NCBI RefSeq assembly: GCF_013403865.1
Contig: NZ_JABFDK010000011.1
Location: forward strand, 26,170 to 90,169
Length of the DNA: 64,000 nt
DNA from: Winogradskyella costae
Lineage (GTDB): Bacteria; Bacteroidota; Bacteroidia; Flavobacteriales; Flavobacteriaceae
Direction of reading: 5' to 3'
Under the pieces are notes generated by a model, which saw only the letters and a list, made by a program, of their open reading frames with translations, was not told the origin of the DNA and searched no databases. Numbering within the stretch: position 1 is the first letter of the stretch; each line of letters opens with the position of its first letter. Below, one piece after another: positions 26,835-37,368 of this stretch. Both the position numbers and the translations under genes were made by a program.

Positions 26835-27665
26835 TTATTCTTTAATAACTCTAAAACTATGCTCACCTTCTTCTGCAGATAATTTTACGATATACACTCC
26901 AGAGGTAAGTCCAGAAATATCTAACTTCATTTGAGACGTTGCTGCAGTCCTATTTATGACTTCTTGACCTAAAAGATTGTATATTTGTGCACCTGTTAAT
27001 GCTGATTTATAATCAATATTTAAAACGTCTTGTGCAGGATTAGGATATACTGTTAAGGCATTAATTTCAAATTCATTGATACTTAAAGTCGCTAAATTCA
27101 ATGTGAAATCTAAGGCCTGTCCGAAGCTTTCCTGTCTTTCTACTCCAAATGCATTAAATACAATTCCACAAGGATCTACAATAGCTGTTGAAGGTGGATT
27201 AACATCAGTTCCTTGATCAGTATATGTTTTTGTGATTCTTATGCGTGTTTCACCTAAAACCGCATCGGTAGGTACGGTAATATCTAAAGTTACAGATACA
27301 CCATCGGCACCATTAGTATCCGAAAGTAATCCAAGTTCGTATACTTCACCTGCGTCATCTAAAATGTCATTTTGGTTCCAATCTATAAAAGCTACAATAT
27401 TAGAATCGAAAGCTCCATATGTATTTCCTGTTATAACAATTGAATACGTTTCATCTGGTGCCACGTTTACAGTTGTCGCTGTTTTATCAACTAAAATAGA
27501 GGAGGTTTCTGTATTTGTAATACTAATACCTGCAAAGCTCACCGTTGAGATTTCTTCAATTCCAAAAGGATTCATTGGTTCTGAAATATCACAGTATGGA
27601 CTCGGAAAAGTTTGAGCCTGCGCTCCTAATGCTAACATGGCAATTGCTAAAGTAATTTTTTTCAT
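26835..27665 (-). CDS. secreted T9SS type A sorting-domain protein with GEVED-like domain
   Basis: 276 residues: signal peptide MKKITLAIAMLALGAQAQ, then a GEVED-like beta domain (YGAFDSNIVAFIDWNQNDIL, DDAGEVYELG, GETRIRITKTY). A C-terminal ~75-residue type IX sorting domain starts at LTVYPNPAQDVLNI and ends KLSAEEGEHSFRVIKE. It is exported and attached or released by the type IX system. Ligand unknown. Confidence 0.92.
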   Translation of the reverse strand: MKKITLAIAMLALGAQAQTFPSPYCDISEPMNPFGIEEISTVSFAGISITNTETSSILVDKTATTVNVAPDETYSIVITGNTYGAFDSNIVAFIDWNQNDILDDAGEVYELGLLSDTNGADGVSVTLDITVPTDAVLGETRIRITKTYTDQGTDVNPPSTAIVDPCGIVFNAFGVERQESFGQALDFTLNLATLSINEFEINALTVYPNPAQDVLNIDYKSALTGAQIYNLLGQEVINRTAATSQMKLDISGLTSGVYIVKLSAEEGEHSFRVIKE

Positions 27666-27812
27666 ATATTATTATATTAAATGATTAAAAGGCAATTTAG
27701 AATAATAAAACAGAAAACATTTAGCTTATTATCATTTTAACAGTAGAACCACTTACTGCGTGCTTAAAATAATTCCATTTAAAAGTTATATTACAGCTAT
27801 ATCATCTTTAAA

Positions 27813-28574
27813 TTATCTCTTTTTTCGTTTTGGCTGCTCTTCTTTCAGTCGAACGTAAATTAATTTAGAACGTCCTCTCGAATCTTCACGTCGTTCAACT
27901 TCAAAATCAGAAATAGCGTTTATCAAAGGTGTTAATTTCTGAAAGCCGTAATTTCTAGAATCAAAATTTGGTTGTTTCTTCTGTAGTAAGCTTCCAACAT
28001 CACCTAAAAACGCCCAGCCATCATCATCTGCCACATCATCTATAGTTGTCGCAATCAGCTTTACTTCTTTTACAGTAATAGTATCGTAATTATTTTTTGA
28101 TACTGTAGACTTCGTTTTATCTTTTAATGGGCTTTCTTCTTTTATATTTTTAAGAATCTCAATATAAATAAACTTATCACAAGCCACGATAAATGGACTC
28201 GGTGTTTTCTTTTCTCCGATACCATAAACGGCCATACCGGCTTCGCGCAAACGTGTTGCCAGCCGTGTGAAATCACTATCACTAGAAACTAAACAGAAAC
28301 CATCTACTTTTTCAGAGTATAGAATATCCATAGCATCAATAATCATTGCCGAATCTGTAGCATTTTTACCTGTGGTATAACCATATTGCTGTATGGGAGT
28401 TATGGCATTTTCTAAAAGCATATTTTTCCATTTAGATAAGTGTGGTTTGGTCCAATCACCATAAATACGCTTTATAGTTGGGTTGCCATATTTGGCAATT
28501 TCTTCCATCATTTCTTTTACATAAGCTGATGGTATATTGTCGCCATCAATCAGTACTGCTAATTTTATATCCAT
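27813..28574 (-). CDS. NYN-domain (LabA/PIN-like) protein with C-terminal OST-HTH/LOTUS domain
   Basis: 253 residues. Residues 1-145 form a NYN ribonuclease-like domain with the acidic active-site residues visible in KLAVLIDGDNIPSAY, NATDSAMIIDAMDILYS and FCLVSSDSDFTRLATRLREAG. Residues about 170-245 form a LOTUS/OST-HTH winged helix (DGWAFLGDVGSLLQKKQPNF; GFQKLTPLINAISDFEVERR), an RNA-binding module. Probably an RNA-processing nuclease; the target is unknown. Confidence 0.9.
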   Translation of the reverse strand: MDIKLAVLIDGDNIPSAYVKEMMEEIAKYGNPTIKRIYGDWTKPHLSKWKNMLLENAITPIQQYGYTTGKNATDSAMIIDAMDILYSEKVDGFCLVSSDSDFTRLATRLREAGMAVYGIGEKKTPSPFIVACDKFIYIEILKNIKEESPLKDKTKSTVSKNNYDTITVKEVKLIATTIDDVADDDGWAFLGDVGSLLQKKQPNFDSRNYGFQKLTPLINAISDFEVERREDSRGRSKLIYVRLKEEQPKRKKR

Positions 28575-28627
28575 AAGTGATTTTACATATTAATTTTTGT
28601 AATCCTAAAGATAAGGGCTTTAAAATA

Positions 28628-28653
28628 AAAAACCACTTCAATTGAAGTGGTTT
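28628..28653 (-). terminator. hairpin terminator of the tiny Lys-rich gene
   Basis: A perfect 13-bp palindrome, AAAACCACTTCAA/TTGAAGTGGTTTT, followed on the minus strand by TTATTTTA. It lies 20 bp after the stop codon of the small gene at 28674-28778. Confidence 0.75.
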
Positions 28654-28673
28654 TGTTAACTCTACCGCGATCG

Positions 28674-28778
28674 TTATTTGCGACTTACCTTTTTTGCAAT
28701 TTTATCTGCTTTTTTTTCTTTAGCCGATTTAACAGGCTCTTTTTTTGAATTTTTCTTTGCATCTTGTGATTTAGCCAT
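28674..28778 (-). CDS. tiny lysine-rich protein (34 aa)
   Basis: Not obvious as a gene because of its size: ATG 28778, stop 28676-28674, encoding MAKSQDAKKNSKKEPVKSAK and continuing EKKADKIAKKVSRK. Half of the residues are Lys, Ala or Ser. A dedicated terminator hairpin follows, which supports expression. Possibly a histone-like or RNA-binding peptide; function unknown. Confidence 0.6.
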   Translation of the reverse strand: MAKSQDAKKNSKKEPVKSAKEKKADKIAKKVSRK

Positions 28779-28864
28779 GACTATATAATTTTAAGTTTTC
28801 ACTTTTTAATTAGTATTAAATGTAATGAAAAAGAGTATATAAACACGTAATAAAACCAACGTCA

Positions 28865-29296
28865 TTATTCTTTTTTATTTCGCTCCCCTTCGTCTTCAAT
28901 CCGTTTCCAAATCAACTCACTATTGAGCAAAAAACTGCCAATGTGGTCGAAATTACAATCTGAAGGAGTAATAATAGACAAAAATGATTCTTCCTTTTTA
29001 TCGCGATATAAGTGATAAGTCTCACCAACAATTGGCTCAAATGTATACCGCGAATTATAAACCAATGTGTTATATTCCAGTTCTGCCATCATTTTTTCAT
29101 ACTCGGCTTTTAGCTCCAAGTATTTGGCTTTAATTTGCTTATTAGCCTTATTGATGTTTCTGGTTTTCCAAGATGAATTATCCGTAACTTGGATGGCAGG
29201 TGCACCAACATTAGTAGCGTATGGCTTTAGATACGCATCATAACGCTTTGTAGCTTTATCGTATACAACCTGATCTGGCTTCTTATCGTTCGACAT
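28865..29296 (-). CDS. DUF2452 protein
   Basis: 143 residues from ATG 29296 (MSNDKKPDQVVYDKATKRYD). The family signature includes YATNVGAPAIQVTDNSSWKT, a central helix and a C-terminal domain GETYHLYRDKKEESFLSII ... CNFDHIGSFLLNSELIWKRI. The family is conserved in Bacteroidota with unknown function. Confidence 0.85.
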   Translation of the reverse strand: MSNDKKPDQVVYDKATKRYDAYLKPYATNVGAPAIQVTDNSSWKTRNINKANKQIKAKYLELKAEYEKMMAELEYNTLVYNSRYTFEPIVGETYHLYRDKKEESFLSIITPSDCNFDHIGSFLLNSELIWKRIEDEGERNKKE

Positions 29297-29401
29297 ATGC
29301 AATTGCTTTTTATAAAAAATATCCTTAATGTCTCTTTTAAAGGAATTGATTGTGTTTTTTTTATTAAATTTAGATCAATTAATTAATCCGTTATAAACTT
29401 T

Positions 29402-29581
29402 ATGAAAAAAATAGGCTCATTAAACCTCTTTATGATAGCACTATGTGTTTTAATTATTATAGTTGCCATGTATTTATTCTTAAGAGGAGATCAGCATCAT
29501 GCCATTTTTATTGGACTCTGGGTCCCGACAATTCTCGCGTTCGCAATCTTTTTTAAACAAATCTTCAATGGAGGCAAATGA
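29402..29581 (+). CDS. small two-helix membrane protein (59 aa)
   Basis: ATG 29402 to TGA 29581: MKKIGSLNLFMIALCVLIII, then VAMYLFLRGDQHHAIF and a second hydrophobic helix IGLWVPTILAFAIFF. It overlaps the next small gene by 14 bp in another frame, so they form a tiny two-gene operon. No family recognised. Confidence 0.55.
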   Translation: MKKIGSLNLFMIALCVLIIIVAMYLFLRGDQHHAIFIGLWVPTILAFAIFFKQIFNGGK

Positions 29582-29678
29582 AATAATTTTATCTTTTTCG
29601 ATATTTGTGTCTATATGCGTGGTCGTTTGGGCTGTTTTAGTCATTCGTGCTTACAACAAGATAGATCGAAATGATTAA
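29568..29678 (+). CDS. single-helix membrane micro-protein (36 aa)
   Basis: ATG 29568 to TAA 29678, encoding MEANEIILSFSIFVSICVVV and WAVLVIRAYNKIDRND: one TM helix and a short basic cytoplasmic tail. Its start lies inside the 3' end of the preceding small gene, preceded by AATCTTCA rather than a strong ribosome site, so translation is probably coupled. Function unknown. Confidence 0.45.
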   Translation: MEANEIILSFSIFVSICVVVWAVLVIRAYNKIDRND

Positions 29679-29723
29679 ATAAAACAATCTTTTTGCCCTA
29701 TAAAAAAGCAATGTTTTGAAAAT

Positions 29724-30338
29724 TTAAATCATCTTAAAATCCAAAAGCAATTCACCTTCAATTGAAGCCTGTAAATGATCACCTTTAAAAACCAAGCCCG
29801 TTCCACTGGCAGGCGTACCTGTAAAAATAAGATCACCTTCTTCTAAAGTCATAAATGACGAAATGTAAGTTATAATTTCAGCAAAATTATAAATCATTAA
29901 ACCCGTTGTGCCCACTTGTTTTTGCTCCCCATTGATTTTTAAATCGAAATGTATAGCATCTAATTGTGAAAATTCTGAAACTGGTCTAAATGCCGAGATT
30001 GGTGATGCTCCATCAAACCCTTTTGCTAAAGCCCAAGGGCCTTTACTTTCTCTGCTTGCTGCTAAAACATCTTTAGCGGTATAATCAATACCAACCGCTA
30101 ATTCTGAAATATAAGAAATAGCATCATTAAGTGCAATGTCCTTACCACGCTTTCCTATTTTAACGACTAACTCTACCTCGTAAGCCAATTGGTTAGTGAT
30201 TTTAGGAAACTCTACATCCATATTATCTGTAACTAAAGACGAATCTGGTTTTGTAAATATAGTTTGTACTCCTGTTTTTATGGCGCTAATTTCTGATGTA
30301 TCGTTAACGTAATTTTTGCCAATACCTATTATCTTCAT
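29724..30338 (-). CDS. fumarylacetoacetate hydrolase-family protein
   Basis: The start is taken at ATG 30338 (MKIIGIGKNYVNDTSEISAI), 204 residues. Core FAH-fold motifs are present: an acidic metal-binding YEVELVVKIGKRGKD, GIDYTAKDVLAASRESKGPW, FDGASPISAF and the C-terminal TLEEGDLIFTGTPAS. Members are Mg-dependent hydrolases or decarboxylases of acylpyruvate-like compounds (for example oxaloacetate decarboxylase/FAHD1). The exact substrate cannot be read from the sequence. Confidence 0.9.
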   Translation of the reverse strand: MKIIGIGKNYVNDTSEISAIKTGVQTIFTKPDSSLVTDNMDVEFPKITNQLAYEVELVVKIGKRGKDIALNDAISYISELAVGIDYTAKDVLAASRESKGPWALAKGFDGASPISAFRPVSEFSQLDAIHFDLKINGEQKQVGTTGLMIYNFAEIITYISSFMTLEEGDLIFTGTPASGTGLVFKGDHLQASIEGELLLDFKMI

Positions 30339-30439
30339 AGAGATTTTATGTTTCAAATTAATTGAGAATAAAGATAGAAAAAGCCTTTATATATTCTAAC
30401 AAAAAAAGCAAGGCATCTCTAAATTAATGACTCTAATTC

Positions 30440-30577
30440 TTAAAACACCTCAAAGACATAACCTAATAGCCAATACAGTATAAAAAACACAATTATAGTG
30501 CCTATACATCCACACTTACCACCCCCAATTTTCTTAGCTCCCCAAGCTGCACCTATAATTCTTAATAACTTTTCCAT
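30440..30577 (-). CDS. small Gly/Cys membrane protein (45 aa)
   Basis: ATG 30577, stop 30442-30440: MEKLLRIIGAAWGAKKIGGG then KCGCIGTIIVFFILYWLLGY and VFEVF. A glycine-rich turn with a CGC motif precedes one TM helix. The layout looks like a genuine small membrane protein, but no family is recognised. Confidence 0.5.
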   Translation of the reverse strand: MEKLLRIIGAAWGAKKIGGGKCGCIGTIIVFFILYWLLGYVFEVF

Positions 30578-30931
30578 AATTGTTTGTGTTTACGTTATGT
30601 GTTGTAAATTTAATGGGTGTTTAGATAATTATTGAACTATAATCACACAAATGTGCGCTCTTCTGATTATTTAGTGCGTGTTCGATTACGCTTTAATTTT
30701 AGCGATTGTATATCCTAAGCTTTTAATAATAATAATACTAGCCAATAATAAAAAAATCCATCAGGTAAACATTATCTTGGACTTCAAAACCCTGACAGCT
30801 CAAAGACTGACCCTATTAATGTTCACAAGACTTTAACACAATAAATCGCTACAATTAACTTTGATACAACGTCGTACTCTCAAAATAAGATTAATTTTGA
30901 CAGCTTAATCTTTTAGATCAGTAGCACGTTA
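30578..30931 (+). promoter_or_regulatory. 354-bp gap with two -7-type promoter boxes for the AsmA gene
   Basis: No gene is seen in this gap. Two copies of the Bacteroidota -7 motif TAnnTTTG lie upstream of the AsmA-like gene: TAACTTTG at 30856-30863 and TAATTTTG at 30892-30899. Neither has a clear TTTG -33 box at the ideal spacing. The rest is AT-rich with no obvious structure. Confidence 0.4.
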
Positions 30932-33811
30932 ATGGGAGCAGCAAAGAAGAACAAGTGGAAAAAAGTACTCAAATGGACTTTAGCGGTATTAGCATTTCTT
31001 ATCATCTGTCTTTTTGCGATTCCTACCTTATTTAGTGATCTTATTTCTAATGAAATTAAAAAAGGAATTAATAGTAATTTAAACACCGAACTTCAGTTTA
31101 AAGATTCTAATATTTCGTTCTTTAATCATTTTCCTTCGTTAACGTTTTCTTTTGAAGATGTTAATTTAGCAAGTGCAAAACCTTTTGAAAAAGACACCCT
31201 GATTAATGCTAAAGAATTAGGGTTTGGCATCAACGTCTTTAAACTCATCTTTTCAGATAAAGTTGTGGTTAATGAAACCTACTTAACGGATAGTAACATC
31301 TATTTAATTAATGATGCTTTTGGCAGAAGTAATTATGACGTCTACAAAACTACGGACACAACTGTCGTTGCAAAAGACACCTCTGCATCAGACCTAAATC
31401 TTAATCTTAGACGCCTTAAATTAGACAATGCATCAATCCATTATATAGATAACAACAATGGCTTAATTATTAGCTCTCATGGACTCAATTATAATGGTCG
31501 TGGTGGTATTGTGAATGGCAAACTCGAATTGGGGTCACGTTTAAACGTCAACAGTGTAGATGTTACCTTTAATAATACCGATTACTTAAATGGTAAACAA
31601 ATAGAAGCAAAATCCTTTACCATATATGACACTGAAAATTTATCAGTAGCCTTAGATAAAAACACCATTTCTTTAAATGATTTGAAAGTGAATTTTAACG
31701 GTAATCTCAATGTATTTGATAATGGCTTCGCTTACAACTTATACTTTAAAACTGAAAGCGGTTCCTTAGAAAAGGTAATCAGTGCTTTACCTCCAAAATA
31801 TGCTGAATGGTCTAAAGAGGTATCATTTAAAGGAGATTTAGAAGCAACGTTCAATATTGCTGGGTATACGGGCACGGTTCCAGAAATCTCAGCTATAGAT
31901 AAAATGGAAATTGCTGTCATGATAATAGACGGCACAGTTAAACATAATAATGCTGCAGAAGCCTTAGAGCATTTGCAACTAACACTTAAAGGAGATATCA
32001 CTAATGACTTCATTAATCTTAAGGTAGATAATTTAGATTTCACTTTAAACAATGAACGCACCAAAGGAGAACTAATCATCAATGGAAAAGCTGATTCTTT
32101 ATATGTAAAGTCGTCCATTCAATCCCATCTTAACCTCAACATACTTAACCAAACATTAGGTTTACCAGATCTTAAATTTAATGGCATCTTGTTCGCTGAT
32201 ATTACCACTGATGGTATTTACGAACCGCTCACGTCCAGGCTACCTAGAACTAATGGCATATTTAAATTAACGGATGGCGAATTGCAAACTTCTAGTCATC
32301 TAGAACCCATTAGAGATATTTCGTTAGATGCACGCATCCAAAACGAAGGTGAAACGTACGAGACATCAACTTTAACCATAAAAGCCTTAAACTTCAGTTT
32401 TCTCGAAAACCAATTTACAAGCACTGCGTTCTTTAAGAATCTTGAACAACCCGAATATGACATAAGAGGGAAAGGCTCCATCGATTTCACAGCATTAAAT
32501 AAAGTTATCGAATTGCCGTTTCTTATTACAAACGGGCAACTCACAGCTGATATGCATTTAAAAGGACAACTTGATAATGTACAAACTGAAAATACCAACA
32601 GTGGAACTTTAAGCTTAAAAAACTTGACTTTTACCTCAGACATATTACAGTATCCATTAATCGTAAACCAAGGTCAATTTTTATTTTTAAATGATAAAAT
32701 GGCCTTTACAAACCTTGCGGTTAAGCACCAATCTTCGGATATGATTATGGAGGGATATTTCACCAATTATATGGATTATGCTTTATTTTCGAAAGGAGTA
32801 TTGCTAGGAGATTTACAATTGAAAGCTAAAAAACTAGATATTACGGAGTTCTTTCCAAAAGAGGAGCAATTAATAACACAAACAAATAATATGACCAACC
32901 CAGACACCGTTGAAAGTGTGGTCAGTGGTGTCATGCCAATTCCAAAAAATGTAAATCTCGCCATCAAAGTAATTATCGATAGCTTAAACTACAACAATCT
33001 CAATATTTCGAAGCTTTCTGGAGATTTAGGCATCAAAGACCAAGGACTTTTCTTAAAAAATAGCACCTTAAGTATGGTTGATGGTACTGCTAAAATTGAA
33101 GGTTTCTACCAACCTACCTCTAGTAAAGACGCCTTATTTTCTTTAAGTTTAAATGCCAAAAATTTAAATATTGAAAAAGGCTATAACAGCATGGCCTTAT
33201 TTAAAGAATTAGCACCTGCTGCTGCACAAGCCTCAGGTATCGTATCTATCGATTATAACATCGCAGGCCTGTTAGATGAAACCATGCTACCGGTTATGAC
33301 GTCCTTAAAAGGTAAAGGCACATTAAAAGTACACGATGTAAAATTTGATGGCTATAAACTCCTCGGAAAAGTCTCTGAAAAATCAGGTTTTGACGCTTTA
33401 AATGATCCTAAAGTCTCTGAGATTACAATCAAGTCTACTGTAGATAATAATGTTTTAAATATAGAACAATTCAAGTTTAAAGTCAGCCCGTTTCGGTTAA
33501 GAGCTGAAGGACAAACTTCTTTTGATGGAGACCTCAGTCTTAAAATGCGTATTGGCTTACCTCCATTAGGACTTATCGGTATTCCTGTAGTTATAGAAGG
33601 TACTAGCGATGATTTTGATATAAAACTTGGTAAAAAATCTAAAGATCTAAACATCGAAGACACCACTGAGAGCAGTACTATTAATGCGGAATTAAAAGAT
33701 ATTTCCAAACGTAAAGATTCTTTACGAGACAGTCAATCTGTAAATAAAATTAACACCTTACAGAACGACCTCAACCAGATAAAATTAGATAGCATAAAAA
33801 CATACAAGTAG
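30932..33811 (+). CDS. AsmA-family inner-membrane protein (AsmA-like C-terminal domain)
   Basis: 959 residues. A basic N-terminus and one TM helix (VLKWTLAVLAFLIICLFAIP) precede a very long periplasmic beta-rich region with repeating amphipathic strands (KRLKLDNASIHYIDNNNG; ILGDLQLKAKKLDITEFF), as in the AsmA/TamB superfamily. An AsmA-like C-terminal region lies at about 780-900 (AAAQASGIVSIDYNIAGLLD, MRIGLPPLGLIGIPVVIEGT). The tail (905-959) is polar and low-complexity. Such proteins form hydrophobic grooves that carry phospholipid between membranes; this role is inferred from the family. Confidence 0.88.
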   Translation: MGAAKKNKWKKVLKWTLAVLAFLIICLFAIPTLFSDLISNEIKKGINSNLNTELQFKDSNISFFNHFPSLTFSFEDVNLASAKPFEKDTLINAKELGFGINVFKLIFSDKVVVNETYLTDSNIYLINDAFGRSNYDVYKTTDTTVVAKDTSASDLNLNLRRLKLDNASIHYIDNNNGLIISSHGLNYNGRGGIVNGKLELGSRLNVNSVDVTFNNTDYLNGKQIEAKSFTIYDTENLSVALDKNTISLNDLKVNFNGNLNVFDNGFAYNLYFKTESGSLEKVISALPPKYAEWSKEVSFKGDLEATFNIAGYTGTVPEISAIDKMEIAVMIIDGTVKHNNAAEALEHLQLTLKGDITNDFINLKVDNLDFTLNNERTKGELIINGKADSLYVKSSIQSHLNLNILNQTLGLPDLKFNGILFADITTDGIYEPLTSRLPRTNGIFKLTDGELQTSSHLEPIRDISLDARIQNEGETYETSTLTIKALNFSFLENQFTSTAFFKNLEQPEYDIRGKGSIDFTALNKVIELPFLITNGQLTADMHLKGQLDNVQTENTNSGTLSLKNLTFTSDILQYPLIVNQGQFLFLNDKMAFTNLAVKHQSSDMIMEGYFTNYMDYALFSKGVLLGDLQLKAKKLDITEFFPKEEQLITQTNNMTNPDTVESVVSGVMPIPKNVNLAIKVIIDSLNYNNLNISKLSGDLGIKDQGLFLKNSTLSMVDGTAKIEGFYQPTSSKDALFSLSLNAKNLNIEKGYNSMALFKELAPAAAQASGIVSIDYNIAGLLDETMLPVMTSLKGKGTLKVHDVKFDGYKLLGKVSEKSGFDALNDPKVSEITIKSTVDNNVLNIEQFKFKVSPFRLRAEGQTSFDGDLSLKMRIGLPPLGLIGIPVVIEGTSDDFDIKLGKKSKDLNIEDTTESSTINAELKDISKRKDSLRDSQSVNKINTLQNDLNQIKLDSIKTYK

Positions 33812-33944
33812 TACAGCAAAGTCTACCAACGATACGCTCGCGTATCTTGTCTTTCAAAGCATAACGAAGAAAGACCAAATGTATCTAGAAACTTATACCA
33901 CCGAAATAGCGATAACAAAGAACCAAGAACAAACAATCAAATAC

Positions 33945-33999
33945 CATACTCGGGTCATATTCGGATGATACTCGGGTCATACTCGGGTCATATTCGGGT
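33945..33999. repeat. 11-bp tandem repeat, five copies
   Basis: Units of CATACTCGGGT with 0-3 changes at 33945, 33956, 33967, 33978 and 33989, exactly in register over 55 bp. It lies in the 367-bp gap between the AsmA gene and uvrA (33812-34178), which otherwise holds no gene. The first part of the gap has a weak dyad around GATACGCTCGCGTATC (33831-33846). Confidence 0.9.
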
Positions 34000-34133
34000 T
34001 AGCCCCTGTTTTTTCTTACAATAAAAAGGAACATAATTAAAATTATACGTCATTAAGTCGTTAAAAAAACAATAACAACATCAAAATCAACTCAAATGAT
34101 TTTAGTCGCAAACAAAATTAGATTCATAATTTG

Positions 34134-34170
34134 TACCTTTGCAACTTTGCTAAAAACAATAGGAGGATAA
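34134..34170 (+). promoter_or_regulatory. uvrA promoter -7 box and unusual Shine-Dalgarno
   Basis: TACCTTTG at 34134-34141 fits the -7 consensus TAnnTTTG; the -33 side is weak. AGGAGG at 34161-34166, 12 bp before ATG 34179, is a full anti-16S complement, rare in this phylum where most leaders here are AT-rich without one. Confidence 0.55.
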
Positions 34171-34178
34171 AACCATAT

Positions 34179-37007
34179 ATGAGCCAATTCAACGATTCAA
34201 TCGAAGTAAAAGGAGCACGCGTTCACAACCTAAAAAACATAGACGTTACTATACCTAGAGACAAACTAGTGGTAATAACAGGTTTGTCTGGTAGTGGTAA
34301 ATCGTCTTTGGCTTTCGATACTATTTATGCTGAAGGACAACGTCGTTATATTGAAACCTTTTCAGCTTACGCACGTCAGTTTTTAGGAAGCTTAGAGCGA
34401 CCAGATGTTGATAAGATTGATGGATTATCTCCTGTTATTGCCATTGAGCAAAAAACAACGAGCAAATCTCCACGGTCAACGGTTGGAACCATCACTGAAA
34501 TTTATGATTTTTTGCGTTTGCTTTACGCAAGAGCTGCCGATGCTTACAGTTTTAATACTGGCGAACAAATGGTCAGCTACAACGATGAGCAAATTAAAGA
34601 CCTTATCTTAGAATCTTATAAAGGCAAACGAATAAACATTTTATCGCCTGTCATCCGTTCTCGTAAAGGGCATTATCGCGAATTGTTTGAGCAAATTGCC
34701 AAACAAGGGTTCGTTAAAGTAAGAACCGACGGTGAGATCGTAGATATTGAAAAGGGTATGAAATTAGACCGTTACAAAACCCACGATATCGAAATTGTTA
34801 TTGATCGATTAAAAATCGATAGCACAGAAAATGACGAAAAGCGTTTAATGGAAAGCATCAATACAGCCATGTATCATGGTGAAGACGTATTAATGGTAAT
34901 TGACCAAGACACCAACGAACCGCGTTTTTTTAGTCGTAATTTAATGTGCCCTAGTTCTGGGATTTCGTATCCCAACCCAGAGCCTAATAATTTTTCATTC
35001 AACTCACCAAAAGGTGCTTGTTATAACTGTAATGGTATCGGTGAATTATATGTGGTTAACGATCACAAGTTAGTGCCAGACGAATCATTATCTATAAAAA
35101 ACGGTGCCTTAGCACCACATGGTCCACAGAAGAAAAGTTGGATTTTTAAACAGTTTGAAACCATAGCACAACGTTATGACTTTTCATTAAATGACGCTTG
35201 GAAAGATATTCCTGAAGACGCCAAACAGGTTATTCTTCATGGAGGAAAAGATAAGTTCACCGTAGAAAGCAAACTTTTAGGGGTTACCAGAGATTATAAA
35301 ATAGATTTTGAAGGTGTTGCCAATTTCATTGAAAGTCAATACAATTCAGATTCAACATCCCTAACGCGTTGGGCTAAGGAATATATGGACAAAGTAGAGT
35401 GTCCGGTTTGTGAAGGATCGCGTTTACGTAAAGAATCACTTTATTTTAAAGTGGATGGCAAAAGTATAGCCGACTTGGTAAATATGGATGTTGTTGAATT
35501 AGGTATTTGGTTAGAGGGTTTATTAGAGCGCTTATCGAGCAAACAGCAACAAATTTCAGCAGAAATCATAAAGGAAATCAGAAGTAGAGTGCAGTTTTTA
35601 CTCGATGTCGGACTTACTTACCTCAGCTTAAATCGAAGCTCAAAATCCTTATCCGGAGGAGAAGCACAACGTATACGATTAGCAACGCAAATTGGTTCGC
35701 AACTAGTTGGTGTACTTTATATTTTAGACGAACCAAGTATTGGTTTACACCAGCGCGACAACGAAAAATTGATTAATTCATTAGTATCCTTAAGAGATGT
35801 TGGCAATTCTGTAATAGTCGTTGAGCATGATAAAGACATGATAGAACGTGCCGACCATGTCATTGATATTGGTCCTTTCGCAGGCAAACATGGTGGGGAA
35901 ATTATAAGTGAAGGCACGCCAAAAGAGTTATTAAAACAGCATACCCTTACAGCGGCTTATCTTAACGGTGAAAAAATCATTGAAATTCCAAAAAAACGCC
36001 GAAAAGGAAACGGCAAAAAACTCATTCTTAAAGGGTGCACAGGAAACAATTTAAAGAATGTAGATATAGAATTACCCTTAGGACAAATGATTGGTATTAC
36101 CGGCGTTTCAGGAAGTGGGAAATCGACCTTAATTAATGAAACCTTGTACCCTATTCTTAACGCTCATTATTTTAATGGTGTTAAAAAACCAATGCCATAT
36201 AAAAGTATTAAAGGCCTAGAACATTTAGATAAAGTTATTGATATAAACCAATCACCAATAGGACGAACGCCAAGAAGTAATCCGGCAACTTACACTAAGA
36301 CTTTTGATGAAATAAGGAGTCTCTTTGCAAAGATTCCAGAGGCAATGATTCGCGGCTATAAACCTGGTCGTTTTAGTTTTAATGTCAAAGGTGGACGATG
36401 CGAAACATGCCAAGGAGGAGGCTTGCGCGTTATAGAAATGAATTTCTTACCAGATGTTTACGTAGAATGTGAAACCTGCCAAGGCAAACGTTTTAATCGT
36501 GAAACCTTAGAGATTCGCTACAAAGGTAAATCGATTAGTGACGTATTGAATATGACTATTGAAGAAGCCGTAGATTTCTTCGAAAACATCCCAAAAATCC
36601 ACAGAAAACTTAAAACAATTAAAGATGTAGGCTTAGGCTATATTACCTTAGGCCAACAATCTACTACCCTTTCTGGAGGTGAAGCCCAACGTATAAAACT
36701 AGCTACAGAATTAAGCAAACGCGATACAGGAAACACGTTTTACATCTTAGATGAACCTACAACAGGTTTACATTTTGAAGATATCCGAGTGCTTATGAAA
36801 GTCCTTAATAAGTTAGCTGACAAAGGCAATACGGTTTTAATAATTGAGCATAATCTCGATGTAATTAAAACGGTTGATTATATTATTGATATCGGTTACG
36901 AAGGAGGAAAAGGCGGTGGAGAAGTTGTAGCGAAAGGCACGCCAGAAGAAATCATAAAAGATAAAAAGAGTTACACAGCCAAATTTTTAAAGAAAGAAAT
37001 GGCTTAA
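34179..37007 (+). CDS. uvrA: excinuclease ABC subunit A
   Basis: 942 residues from ATG 34179 ([20 protein letters not shown]), normal length. Two ABC modules are present: Walker [21 protein letters not shown] and, in the second half, [16 protein letters not shown]; signature [19 protein letters not shown] and [15 protein letters not shown]; zinc modules with CxxC pairs ([17 protein letters not shown] and CETCQGKRF). It recognises DNA damage with UvrB in nucleotide excision repair. The chosen start follows a strong AGGAGG; a longer frame from 34131 would begin inside the promoter. Confidence 0.98.
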   Translation: MSQFNDSIEVKGARVHNLKNIDVTIPRDKLVVITGLSGSGKSSLAFDTIYAEGQRRYIETFSAYARQFLGSLERPDVDKIDGLSPVIAIEQKTTSKSPRSTVGTITEIYDFLRLLYARAADAYSFNTGEQMVSYNDEQIKDLILESYKGKRINILSPVIRSRKGHYRELFEQIAKQGFVKVRTDGEIVDIEKGMKLDRYKTHDIEIVIDRLKIDSTENDEKRLMESINTAMYHGEDVLMVIDQDTNEPRFFSRNLMCPSSGISYPNPEPNNFSFNSPKGACYNCNGIGELYVVNDHKLVPDESLSIKNGALAPHGPQKKSWIFKQFETIAQRYDFSLNDAWKDIPEDAKQVILHGGKDKFTVESKLLGVTRDYKIDFEGVANFIESQYNSDSTSLTRWAKEYMDKVECPVCEGSRLRKESLYFKVDGKSIADLVNMDVVELGIWLEGLLERLSSKQQQISAEIIKEIRSRVQFLLDVGLTYLSLNRSSKSLSGGEAQRIRLATQIGSQLVGVLYILDEPSIGLHQRDNEKLINSLVSLRDVGNSVIVVEHDKDMIERADHVIDIGPFAGKHGGEIISEGTPKELLKQHTLTAAYLNGEKIIEIPKKRRKGNGKKLILKGCTGNNLKNVDIELPLGQMIGITGVSGSGKSTLINETLYPILNAHYFNGVKKPMPYKSIKGLEHLDKVIDINQSPIGRTPRSNPATYTKTFDEIRSLFAKIPEAMIRGYKPGRFSFNVKGGRCETCQGGGLRVIEMNFLPDVYVECETCQGKRFNRETLEIRYKGKSISDVLNMTIEEAVDFFENIPKIHRKLKTIKDVGLGYITLGQQSTTLSGGEAQRIKLATELSKRDTGNTFYILDEPTTGLHFEDIRVLMKVLNKLADKGNTVLIIEHNLDVIKTVDYIIDIGYEGGKGGGEVVAKGTPEEIIKDKKSYTAKFLKKEMA

Positions 37008-37165
37008 CTCTTACAGTAACAATTTTTGAATGTTTGAATCAAAAAAACACATAATTAATAGCACAAAAAGGCCAATACGAACTTAATTAAACATATTGTT
37101 AACTCGATTGCTTAACATATTATTAAGATACTATTTTATTTTATAATTTAACATCACTAACATGA

Positions 37166-37348
<183 letters not shown>

Positions 37349-37368
37349 TATCTAAATAAAATAAATTC

